Assembly (NCBI RefSeq): GCF_025291715.1
Contig: NZ_JAMBIZ010000007.1
Location: 1-64,000 of the forward strand
Length of the DNA: 64,000 nucleotides
Source of the DNA: Metasolibacillus sp.
GTDB taxonomy: Bacteria > Bacillota > Bacilli > Bacillales_A > Planococcaceae
Direction of reading: 5' to 3'
How positions within the stretch are numbered: the stretch's first letter is position 1; every line of letters begins with the position of its first letter. Both the position numbers and the translations under genes were made by a program. Below are positions 17,876 to 25,842 of this stretch, piece after piece. The notes below the pieces were generated by a model that was not told the DNA's origin, did not search any database, and saw nothing but the letters and a program-made list of their open reading frames with translations.

Positions 17876-19429
17876 ATGACTAACCCAGCTATTTATTTAT
17901 TATTTATCATCCCTATTTTTATTTTAACATTTATCATTGTTAAATTATTACTTAATAATTCTAAAATGGTAGAAACAAGATTGCTAAGCATCGCATTAAT
18001 TAGCTTTTGCCTTGTGCTGTTAGAAGGGCTTTTACGACATACATTGCTCTCTAAATATATCCCTTTCTCTTTTTCAATCTTAATGGGGTTATGTCTATTA
18101 ATCTCACTATCTACACTTTTACATTTAATGTATGTATTATTAGTAAAGTATTGTCATTTACAATCACATTCGTTTATCGTTACGCTTTTTTATATTCCTA
18201 TATTGTGCCAAGTGCTCGCACTTTTTTTAGGCTTTAGTCCATCTATAGAAGATTTTAGCGTCCAAAATATTTGGATTATTCCAAATACTCTTTTTCATAC
18301 GGTATGGGTTTTTGGTATTGTTAGTGTACATATTATGGTTGCTATTATTTTATCAGCCTTTGGTATTTTTCACGCTCAATCGATACACGGAAAAAATGCC
18401 TTTCGATTTTTCCTTATCGCCTATAGCTTATTTTTCACAGCATTTATCTTTACACTTTTTTTAAAAGATTATTTCCCAGCACTTTCTATCCTTTTATTTA
18501 TGGTTATGACTAGCATTATTTTTATTGTAGGTATTGCGAAATTCGAGCTTATCCCAAGCTTGACATCTCGCTATCAAACAATGTTTGAAGTGTCACCAAC
18601 TGCTATTATTTTGCTTTCAAACGAGTATGAAGTGCTTGAATATAACCATCATGCACGCAACACGTTTCATGCCACATCAAGTCGAAGCTTACTTGATTTA
18701 TTGCATACAATACATAATCAAAAACAAGGTATATTGCTAATGAAAGCTTTGAAGGACTCAAAAGGGCTTAGTAATTTTATATTAGATTTTGAAAATCCTT
18801 CAACATTGCAAACAATGATTTTAGTATTTGAAGCAACAATTATTTCTGTAGGCTCTAATGAATACTACTATATTATGTGGCGCGATATAACGAATGATAC
18901 TGAAAAGGAATTACTTGCACAGTATTTAGCTTATCATGATGCCTTAACAGGTTTGCATAATCGTGCCTATTTTGTACAGCACGTAGAAGCATTTATTAAT
19001 CAATCGACATCTACAGATCTTCATGCATTAATTTTAATAGATTTAAATTCCTTTAAACAAATTAATGATAACTATGGTCATTCCGTTGGTGATTTAGTGC
19101 TGCAGCATATGGCTTCTATTTTACAATTTCTTTTTAAGGATCCACACATTGTTGCTAGGCTTGGCGGAGATGAATACGTACTCTTTTTGCAAAATTTGCA
19201 GAGCATAGAAGAGCTGGAACTAGCTATAGCAGCGATTCAGCAACGTTGTGAAGCAGATATTTTCCATTTCGAAGACATCCAAATAACTATTTCTCCTAGT
19301 ATTGGTCATAGCATATATGCAGTAGATGGCGATACACTAGAGCAATTATTACATGTGAGCGATGTCAATATGTATATTAATAAAGCAGCCATTAAGCAAC
19401 AACAGGCTCTATTAACAGAAAAAAATTAA
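17876..19429 (+). CDS. Membrane diguanylate cyclase, 7TM sensor / PAS / GGDEY, tandem copy 1
   Basis: 517 residues. The N-terminus (1-215) has seven hydrophobic helices of the histidine-kinase 7TM sensor type, followed by a PAS-like domain (about 230-340, YQTMFEVSPTAIILLS ... YYYIMWRDIT). The GGDEF domain (about 350-510) starts HDALTGLHNRAYF and carries the active-site variant GGDEY (RLGGDEYVLF). It is predicted to make cyclic di-GMP. No RxxD product-inhibition site precedes the motif. SD AGAGGTGATGAA. The next gene, 23 nt downstream, has the same architecture, so the pair arose by tandem duplication and is probably co-transcribed. Confidence 0.92.
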   Translation: MTNPAIYLLFIIPIFILTFIIVKLLLNNSKMVETRLLSIALISFCLVLLEGLLRHTLLSKYIPFSFSILMGLCLLISLSTLLHLMYVLLVKYCHLQSHSFIVTLFYIPILCQVLALFLGFSPSIEDFSVQNIWIIPNTLFHTVWVFGIVSVHIMVAIILSAFGIFHAQSIHGKNAFRFFLIAYSLFFTAFIFTLFLKDYFPALSILLFMVMTSIIFIVGIAKFELIPSLTSRYQTMFEVSPTAIILLSNEYEVLEYNHHARNTFHATSSRSLLDLLHTIHNQKQGILLMKALKDSKGLSNFILDFENPSTLQTMILVFEATIISVGSNEYYYIMWRDITNDTEKELLAQYLAYHDALTGLHNRAYFVQHVEAFINQSTSTDLHALILIDLNSFKQINDNYGHSVGDLVLQHMASILQFLFKDPHIVARLGGDEYVLFLQNLQSIEELELAIAAIQQRCEADIFHFEDIQITISPSIGHSIYAVDGDTLEQLLHVSDVNMYINKAAIKQQQALLTEKN

Positions 19430-19452
19430 ATACTGTAATAGGAGTGTTTTTA

Positions 19453-21018
19453 ATGCAGCCAATTCATATATATTTGCTTGTATACGGCATACCTATATTT
19501 ATTTTATTTATTATCCTTGTTATTTTATTTACGAAAAATATGACATTGCTTGAAAATCGATTACTATGTGTTATAACAGGTGCACTAATTTTCGCTTTTT
19601 CAGGAGAGTTTACCCGTCAGCTTATCACACTAAAATATAACCCTTTGATTTCCAAAGCAATTGTTGGTCCTTTTATCGTGCTAGCAATGGTTGGAACGTT
19701 ACATTTAATTTATACTCTTGTTGCTAAAAATGCCAAAATTCATTTTCGTAAAGCGTTATATTATACGCTCTATACACCATTACTCGTTCAACTATTTATC
19801 AGCCTTTCACCAATAGCACCTGTGCAGCAAAGCTATGAACGCATTGGTATTTGGACGTATCGAATCGCACACAGCTATAATATTTGGGCGCATAGCTTAA
19901 CTACATTTACTATTTGCATCACGTTATTTATGTTTATTTATGGTTTTTTTAAAACAACCATTTCAATTAGCAAACAGCTATTGCTTTTTTTAGCGACTAG
20001 TTATACATGCATTGTCTTAGGCTATATTGCTGTTTTAAGCTTAGGCATGAATAAATTGATTCCACTTCCTATGTTATTGTTAAACTTTTTCACTGTTGTC
20101 CTGTTAACAATTGGTATTCGAAAATTCGATTTAATGCCCTCGATAGGTCAACGTTATCGTCTTGTTTTTGAGCTAATGCCAGTTGCTATTACAGTTGTTG
20201 ATTGTAAGCTAAATATTATCGAAATTAATGATCGTGCTCGTCGTTTTTTAGCCTCTCAAGAAGCTTGTGAGGAAAATTTACTCGTTGCCGCTCGTAGCGA
20301 ATTTAACCAGCAGCAAATCCATATGCTCATTACCACCATTCGAGAAAAGCAGCTCATCCATAATTATATTATTGATTTAAAAAGTCGTGACGGAAGTATA
20401 TTGAAAGTATCCATTGACGCTACTTTTATAACGCTCGGTATTGAAAAATATTATTATATTATATGGAGAGAAATTACGGCGGAGTTTGAACGGGAAAATT
20501 TAATTAAGCATTTAGCCTACCATGACTCATTAACAGGCATATATAACCGTGCTTATTTTGTTGAATATGTTACACAGCATTTAATGCTTAACCCAACGCA
20601 ACAAAATGCGCTTATTTTGCTAGATTTAAACTATTTTAAGCAAATCAATGATACATATGGACATCAAATTGGTGACTTCGTTTTACAACATGTAGCCAAC
20701 ATTTTAACATTATGTATCCCTGCGCCACATAAAGTTGCTCGCCTTGGCGGTGATGAATTTACAGTATTTCTACAAACTTTAGATCATGAGGAAGAGCTAT
20801 TACATTATGTAAATACGATACGACAAGCTTTTAAAGCACAGCCCTTTACACATGAAGAAAATATATCATTTGAAGTTTCTCCAAGCATTGGCTACAGTCT
20901 AGCACCGTATGAGGGGAAATCATTTGAGGAGCTATTCCATGTTGCCGATTTCAGTATGTATGCGGATAAAAAAAGAATAAAAGCGATGATGAAAGAGAAG
21001 CAATCTAAAAATATTTGA
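19453..21018 (+). CDS. Membrane diguanylate cyclase, 7TM sensor / PAS / GGDEF, tandem copy 2
   Basis: 521 residues, same layout as its upstream neighbour: seven membrane helices, a PAS-like domain (about 225-340, YRLVFELMPVAITVVD ... YYYIIWREIT), and a GGDEF domain with intact motif (RLGGDEFTVF). No RxxD I-site. ATG 19453 (MQPIHIY) is chosen because the SD TAGGAG lies 8 nt before it, inside the longer GTG reading. The sensor helices have diverged more than the cyclase domains, suggesting different inputs to the same c-di-GMP output (inference). Confidence 0.92.
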   Translation: MQPIHIYLLVYGIPIFILFIILVILFTKNMTLLENRLLCVITGALIFAFSGEFTRQLITLKYNPLISKAIVGPFIVLAMVGTLHLIYTLVAKNAKIHFRKALYYTLYTPLLVQLFISLSPIAPVQQSYERIGIWTYRIAHSYNIWAHSLTTFTICITLFMFIYGFFKTTISISKQLLLFLATSYTCIVLGYIAVLSLGMNKLIPLPMLLLNFFTVVLLTIGIRKFDLMPSIGQRYRLVFELMPVAITVVDCKLNIIEINDRARRFLASQEACEENLLVAARSEFNQQQIHMLITTIREKQLIHNYIIDLKSRDGSILKVSIDATFITLGIEKYYYIIWREITAEFERENLIKHLAYHDSLTGIYNRAYFVEYVTQHLMLNPTQQNALILLDLNYFKQINDTYGHQIGDFVLQHVANILTLCIPAPHKVARLGGDEFTVFLQTLDHEEELLHYVNTIRQAFKAQPFTHEENISFEVSPSIGYSLAPYEGKSFEELFHVADFSMYADKKRIKAMMKEKQSKNI

Positions 21019-21036
21019 TTGTAAAAAGCATTGAAA

Positions 21037-21071
21037 AGGGAGCCGCCTAATTTTTCACAATTTGGCTCCTT
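21037..21071 (+). terminator. Terminator of the diguanylate cyclase pair
   Basis: Stem AGGGAGCC / GGCTCCTT (one G-T pair), with an AT-rich tail but no long T-run. Confidence 0.6.
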
Positions 21072-21413
21072 AATTTATTTGCGGGTTGCTTGTTTTATTT
21101 GTGACTTCTCTGATTTATTTGCGGGTTGCTCATTTTATTTGCGACTTCTCTGATATATTTGCGGGTTGCTCATTTTATTTGCGACTTCTCTGACTTTATT
21201 TGCGGGTTGCCCATTTTATTTGCGACTTCTCTGACTTTATTTGCGGGTTGCTCATTTTATTTGCGACTTCTCTGACTTTATTTGCGGGTTGCTCATTTTA
21301 TTTGCGACTTCTCTGATTTATTTGCGCTTTCCGGATTTTATTTGCGACTTCTCTGATTTATTTGCGAGTTGCTCATTCTATTCACGACTTTCTTGATTTA
21401 TTCGCGACTTGCT
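21071..21413. repeat. Tandem array 2: about 17 half-units of 20-21 bp, alternating dimer
   Basis: Half-units CATTTTATTTGCGACTTCTC and TGATTTATTTGCGGGTTGCT alternate. Three of the second type carry one extra C (TGACTTTATTTG) and are 21 bp. The last units are degenerate. The core and the alternating ACTTCT/GTTGCT ends match array 1 at 10701-11240. The array lies in a convergent gap between the terminators of the cyclase pair and fruA, so it is outside both transcripts. Confidence 0.96.
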
Positions 21414-21431
21414 CATATTTCAATTGTCTAA

Positions 21432-21476
21432 AAAAACAGGCTGCCTCATTCAAAATAAATGAAGCAACCTGTTTTT
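21432..21476 (-). terminator. Terminator of fruRKA
   Basis: Stem of about 19 bp (AAAAACAGGCTGCCTCATT paired with AATGAAGCAACCTGTTTTT). The two mismatches become G-U pairs only in the minus-strand RNA, which supports use by fruA. T-runs on both sides. Confidence 0.88.
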
Positions 21477-21494
21477 ATAACTAAACATTGAAAG

Positions 21495-23366
21495 CTATTC
21501 TGTTACAGGCTTTTTAATAAAGCCTAAAATAATTGCTGTGACAGCTGCACCGATTAATACAGCTAATAAGTACAAGAATGGATTACCTTCCACAACAGGG
21601 AATACGAATAATCCACCATGTGGTGCTGGAAGACCGATACCGAATACCATCGTTAATGCCCCTGCAATAGCTGAGCCGATAACAGATGCTGTAATCACAC
21701 GTACAGGGTCTGCTGCTGCAAATGGAATTACCCCTTCTGTAATGAACGAGGCGCCCATAATATAACAAGTTTTCCCTGCATCTTTTTCACTCTTCGTAAA
21801 TTTATTTTTGAAGAACGTTGTAGCAAATGCAACGCCTAGTGGTGGAACCATACCACCAGCCATAACGGCTGCATGCGGTCCGAAATTTCCTGCATCAATC
21901 ATGGCGATACCGAATGTAAATGCCGCTTTATTAATCGGACCACCCATATCAATCGCCATCATACCGCCAAGTAATAAACCAAGTAATATTAAGTTACCTG
22001 TTCCCATACCAGATAAAAATGTTGTAATTGCTTCATTAATGCCTTTAACTGGCTCAATCACAATATACGTCATAATAAGCCCTGTAAATAAAATACCGAA
22101 TAACGGATATAGCAATACTGGTTTAACACCTTCTAATGATGCTGGTAATTTATCAAATACTTTTTTCAAGCCAAGCACTAAATAACCTGCTAAGAAACCT
22201 GCAATCAATCCACCTAAGAAACCTGCTCCACCAGTTGCAGCCATTAAACCACCAACCATACCTGGCGCAAAGCCTGGTCGATCTGCAATACTCATGGCGA
22301 TAAATGCTGCTAATACTGGGATCATTAAGCCAAATGCATTACCGCCACCGATTGTATTTAATGCTGCTGCAATCGGGCTATAGGAAGGGTCATTTGGGTC
22401 AGATGCATGAATCCCAAACATAAACGAAATGGCGATTAAAATACCGCCACCAACAACGAATGGTAACATATTCGATACACCATTCATTAAATGCTTATAA
22501 AAGCCTGTACGTTGTTGCTTCTCTTCGCCTTCTTGCTTGCCTGATGATTGATAAACTGGCGCGTCTTGTTTAACGGCGCGTTCAATCAATTGCTGTGTTT
22601 TACGAATACCGTCTGCTACAGGTACTTGAATTACATGCTTGCCTGCAAAACGAGCCATTTCTACTTGCTTATCTGCCGCAACAATAATTGCTGTTGCATT
22701 GGCAATTTCATCTGCTGTTAAGGCGTTTTTCACACCTGTTGAGCCATTCGTTTCAACTTTAATGTCAACGCCCATTTCAGCCGCTTTATTTTTTAATGCA
22801 TCCGCTGCCATATACGTATGTGCGATACCTGTTGGACAAGCTGTTACCGCTAAAATCAGCCCTTTTGATGAAGTTGCTGTCTGCGTTGGTGCGACCTCTT
22901 CTTCCTCATCCTCTTTGTCTTGACTATCAATCAATGCTAAAATCTCATCTTCCGATTGTGCCTGCATTAACTGCTCGCGGAAGGCAGGGTCCATTAATAA
23001 CATCGATAAACGTGATAACGTTTCTAGATGCGTGTTATTTGCACCTTCTGACGCTGCAATCATGAAAAATAAATGACTAGGCTGACCATCTAGTGCATCA
23101 TAATCAACGCCTGCCTGTGAGCGCCCAAAAGCAAGTGCCGGTGTGCGTACAGCATTTGTTTTTGCATGCGGAATCGCTACACCTTCGCCAATACCTGTCG
23201 TGCTTTGTGCCTCACGTGCTAAAATTGCCTCTTTATAAGCTTTAGCATCTGCTAATCTACCCGCTCTATCCAATTTCGCTACTAGCTCATCAATCACCGC
23301 TTCCTTAGAAGTGGATGATAAGTTTAAAATCATTGTCTCTTTTTTCAACAGCTCTGTAATTCTCAT
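21495..23366 (-). CDS. fruA: PTS fructose-specific EIIABC component
   Basis: 623 residues with the usual FruA order. EIIA: 1-150, phospho-His67 (GVAIPHAKT). EIIB: about 168-265, phospho-Cys177 (AVTACPTGIAHTYMAAD). EIIC: about 290-615, some eight to nine membrane segments (PFVVGGGILIAISFMFG, DRPGFAPGMVGG, GGPINKAAFTFG). It imports fructose as fructose 1-phosphate using phosphate from HPr. It is the last gene of fruR-fruK-fruA, 13 nt after fruK, ending at the terminator at 21432. Confidence 0.96.
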   Translation of the reverse strand: MRITELLKKETMILNLSSTSKEAVIDELVAKLDRAGRLADAKAYKEAILAREAQSTTGIGEGVAIPHAKTNAVRTPALAFGRSQAGVDYDALDGQPSHLFFMIAASEGANNTHLETLSRLSMLLMDPAFREQLMQAQSEDEILALIDSQDKEDEEEEVAPTQTATSSKGLILAVTACPTGIAHTYMAADALKNKAAEMGVDIKVETNGSTGVKNALTADEIANATAIIVAADKQVEMARFAGKHVIQVPVADGIRKTQQLIERAVKQDAPVYQSSGKQEGEEKQQRTGFYKHLMNGVSNMLPFVVGGGILIAISFMFGIHASDPNDPSYSPIAAALNTIGGGNAFGLMIPVLAAFIAMSIADRPGFAPGMVGGLMAATGGAGFLGGLIAGFLAGYLVLGLKKVFDKLPASLEGVKPVLLYPLFGILFTGLIMTYIVIEPVKGINEAITTFLSGMGTGNLILLGLLLGGMMAIDMGGPINKAAFTFGIAMIDAGNFGPHAAVMAGGMVPPLGVAFATTFFKNKFTKSEKDAGKTCYIMGASFITEGVIPFAAADPVRVITASVIGSAIAGALTMVFGIGLPAPHGGLFVFPVVEGNPFLYLLAVLIGAAVTAIILGFIKKPVTE

Positions 23367-23379
23367 TGTTCTCTCCTCC

Positions 23380-24291
23380 TTACATTGTTGTTAGTTTAAT
23401 TTGAGGAAGTAGCTCCTCAACTTCTTGCTGTGTACATAATTCTGGGGAAAATGCGGTCGCACTTCCTGATGCTACGCCGTACTTAAAAGCTTGCTGCACA
23501 TCACCAGTTCGGAAATAATTGCTTAAAAAACCTGCTACGACAGAGTCACCTGCACCTACTGAATTTTTCAGCACACCTTTTGGCACGTTTGCATAGAGCG
23601 CAACATCTTCGCTAAATAACAATGCCCCTGCACCAGCCATCGACACGATAACGTGCTGTGCGCCCATTTCAACAAGGCGCTTACCGTAAGGAACAGCCTC
23701 CTCCACCGTTTCAATTTTTACATCAAACAACTCACCAAGCTCATGATGGTTTGGTTTAATTAAAAAAGGTTTATTTGGTAAAACATTTAGCAGCACTTCT
23801 CCTGTTGTATCTGCGACAACCTTTGCCCCCTTTTTGGTTGCAATAGACGCCAATGTTTCATAAATTGTTACGGGCAAAGACTGTGGGATGCTCCCGGCTA
23901 ATACGAGCACATCATTAGCAGTTAATGCATCAATCTTATTTAATAATGCGGTTAATTCAGGCTCCTGAATTGTTGGACCTTGTCCGTTAATTTCTGTTTC
24001 TTGTCCCGTCTTTAGCTTAATATTAATACGCGTATCCTCTTGTACCTCAACAAAGTCTGTGACAATGCCTCTTTGTTTTAAGGAATCTACAATATAATCA
24101 CCTGTAAAGCCACCAACAAAGCCTAATGCCTTATTATCCGTCCCTAGTCGCTTCAATACTTGTGAAACGTTAATACCTTTACCGCCAGGGAACTTCGCTT
24201 CCTTTTGGATTTTATTCAATATACCGATTTCAAAATCAGCTACCTCCACGATAAAATCAATAGATGGATTTAATGTCATCGTATAAATCAT
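23380..24291 (-). CDS. fruK: 1-Phosphofructokinase
   Basis: 303 residues, PfkB family. N-terminal MTLNPSIDFIVEV, FPGGKGINVSQVLKRLG, then KPNHHELGELF and the catalytic signature NSVGAGDSVVAGFLSN near residue 250. It phosphorylates fructose 1-phosphate, the FruA product, to fructose 1,6-bisphosphate. Its ATG overlaps the fruR stop by 4 nt (ATGA), so the two are coupled. The operon context separates it from tagatose-6-phosphate kinase relatives. Confidence 0.95.
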   Translation of the reverse strand: MIYTMTLNPSIDFIVEVADFEIGILNKIQKEAKFPGGKGINVSQVLKRLGTDNKALGFVGGFTGDYIVDSLKQRGIVTDFVEVQEDTRINIKLKTGQETEINGQGPTIQEPELTALLNKIDALTANDVLVLAGSIPQSLPVTIYETLASIATKKGAKVVADTTGEVLLNVLPNKPFLIKPNHHELGELFDVKIETVEEAVPYGKRLVEMGAQHVIVSMAGAGALLFSEDVALYANVPKGVLKNSVGAGDSVVAGFLSNYFRTGDVQQAFKYGVASGSATAFSPELCTQQEVEELLPQIKLTTM

Positions 24292-25040
24292 GCTTTAACC
24301 ACCTTTACATTTGTTTTTGCCTGTAACGCTTTATGCAGACTTTCTTTAATGTTATTCGTAATAATCGTAGCTTCCCGCAAATCAGCTATTTTAGCAAAGA
24401 ATACTTCGTTGAATTTTGAATCATCCACTAAGACATATGCTTCCTGTGCTAAGCGAATTGCTGTCATTTTAATCATCGCTTCCTCTGGGTCTGGTGTTGT
24501 GTAGCCATATTCTAGATGGACACCATTTGCCCCAATAAAGCATTTATCAAAGCGATATTGCTCTAGGCTAATAACGGCTCCTTGCCCAACCATTGCCTTC
24601 GTTTGATGCTTAATTGCCCCACCAATTAAATAGGTTTTAATATTGTTCTCTATTAACAAATCAAGGTGGTAAGCACTGTTTGTTACGACAACTACTTGCT
24701 TCGCTTGTAAATATGGAATCATTTCATAAACCGTTGTGCCTGCATCTAAATAAATGCAATCTCCATCTTCTATTAAGTTTGCAGCAAATGATGCAAGCGC
24801 TTTCTTTGAGCTGAGGTTTTTGGAGGATTTTTCAGAAACGCTCGGCTCAACTAGCTTACCTTGCAGCCTTGCTGCACCGCCATGAATACGCTTTAATACT
24901 TTTGCCTTCTCTAGCTGAATTAAATCTCGCCTAATCGTCGATTCAGAGGCATTTGTTATCTCGATTAGCTCTTGCATCGTAACAATATCTTGTTGTTTTA
25001 GTAGCTCTCGAATTAAGCGTTGTCGTTCAACTGTTAACAT
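24288..25040 (-). CDS. fruR: DeoR-family regulator of the fructose operon
   Basis: 250 residues. The DeoR HTH (about 5-58, TMQELIEITNASESTIRRDL) is followed by a DeoRC sugar-phosphate sensor domain (GDCIYLDAGTTVYEM, VVVTNSAYHL, GGAIKHQTKAMVG, KCFIGANG, VDDSKFNEVFFAKI). First gene of fruRKA, so it most likely represses its own operon and is released by fructose 1-phosphate, as known for FruR of Gram-positives. Direct repeats at 25106-25125 next to the promoter may be its site. Confidence 0.94.
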   Translation of the reverse strand: MLTVERQRLIRELLKQQDIVTMQELIEITNASESTIRRDLIQLEKAKVLKRIHGGAARLQGKLVEPSVSEKSSKNLSSKKALASFAANLIEDGDCIYLDAGTTVYEMIPYLQAKQVVVVTNSAYHLDLLIENNIKTYLIGGAIKHQTKAMVGQGAVISLEQYRFDKCFIGANGVHLEYGYTTPDPEEAMIKMTAIRLAQEAYVLVDDSKFNEVFFAKIADLREATIITNNIKESLHKALQAKTNVKVVKA

Positions 25041-25069
25041 CTCTCCACCTCCGCTATGTTGTTATCTCT

Positions 25070-25098
25070 ATATTAGTTCGAATTTTAAAATAAATCAA
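25070..25098 (-). promoter_or_regulatory. Sigma-A promoter of fruRKA
   Basis: -35 TTGATT (25098-25093), 17-bp spacer, -10 TAATAT (25075-25070). It lies about 30 nt before the fruR ATG, whose SD is GGAGGTGGAG. Confidence 0.7.
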
Positions 25099-25105
25099 CA
25101 ACTTT

Positions 25106-25125
25106 CTTTCAAAAACCTTCAAAAA
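25106..25125. promoter_or_regulatory. Direct repeat upstream of the fruR -35 box
   Basis: Two abutting 10-mers CTTTCAAAAA and CCTTCAAAAA, one helical turn apart and 8 bp upstream of the -35. This is a plausible FruR or activator site; the role is inferred. Confidence 0.4.
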
Positions 25126-25234
25126 AATTCATTTTTGTTCATCAAGCAATTTTTTAGAGATGGAAGCGATAATTGTTGAAACTTCCGCATATGCTCATGC
25201 GTATAAATAGTAAAACTTTTAAGGGGATGATTTG

Positions 25235-25561
25235 ATGGAAGATCGTAGAATTTTAAGTGCATTAAGCTATTTAAGCATTTTCTTCGCACCGTTTATAGCA
25301 CCAATTATTATTTGGCTAGTTTCTCAAGATAGCGATGTTCGCCGTCATGCAAAGCGCGCTCTTATTTCACATATTATTCCAATTGGATTAGGCTTATTAG
25401 CAGGGGTTTTCTTCCTCTTTACAACAATTTTTGGCGGGGCTCAGGAAGACGCAACACTATTTTTCGCAGGCTTCGGCGGTATGCTACTTTACGGTCTAGT
25501 ATATTTAGGCTTTGTCATTTGGAATATCGTGCAAGCTGTACTCGTATTCCGCAATGTTTAG
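25235..25561 (+). CDS. DUF4870-type small membrane protein
   Basis: 108 residues with three predicted membrane helices (about 8-28, 45-68, 80-102) and the DUF4870 pattern: ILSALSYLSIFFAPFIAPIIIWL, then a charged SQDSDVRRHAKRALISH segment. The function of the family is unknown. ATG 25235 follows SD AAGGGGATGA at better spacing than the TTG just upstream. It is followed by a 39-residue basic protein gene 66 nt downstream. Confidence 0.85.
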   Translation: MEDRRILSALSYLSIFFAPFIAPIIIWLVSQDSDVRRHAKRALISHIIPIGLGLLAGVFFLFTTIFGGAQEDATLFFAGFGGMLLYGLVYLGFVIWNIVQAVLVFRNV

Positions 25562-25627
25562 TAAAAGCGAGTAGTTGGGTATACTAATAGTACTAGTACA
25601 AGCTGAAGTCAAAGGAGCGAATCAATT

Positions 25628-25747
25628 ATGAAACTCGGTAAAATCGTGAAAACAGCTATTAAATGGGCACCTGTTGCATATCCAATTATAAAAAAAATAT
25701 TAGATGATAAAAAACAGCAACCAACAGCAACTCGTCGTAAAAGTTAG
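25628..25747 (+). CDS. 39-residue basic protein, function unknown
   Basis: Starts [20 protein letters not shown] and ends in a Lys/Arg-rich tail (ATRRKS). Strong SD (AAAGGAGCG) 8 nt before ATG and a strong terminator 14 nt after the stop make it a likely gene. It can form one short amphipathic or hydrophobic helix (residues 5-24). I do not recognise the family. Confidence 0.7.
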   Translation: MKLGKIVKTAIKWAPVAYPIIKKILDDKKQQPTATRRKS

Positions 25748-25760
25748 TGTAAAATTAATG

Positions 25761-25809
25761 AAAAAGCCAAATGACTACAGAGCGCAACTTCTGTCATCAT
25801 TTGGCTTTT
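25761..25809. terminator. Bidirectional terminator between the 39-residue gene and sbcC
   Basis: Stem AAAAGCCAAATGA / TCATTTGGCTTTT in a convergent gap, with A/T runs on both sides. Confidence 0.85.
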
Positions 25810-25842
25810 CATTTTGTATTAACAGGTCATGGTAGTTTCACT

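Noticed and set aside
25130..25220. Riboswitch upstream of the DUF4870 gene
   Set aside because: Short inverted segments (GGAAG/CTTCC) exist but do not form a known aptamer pattern.
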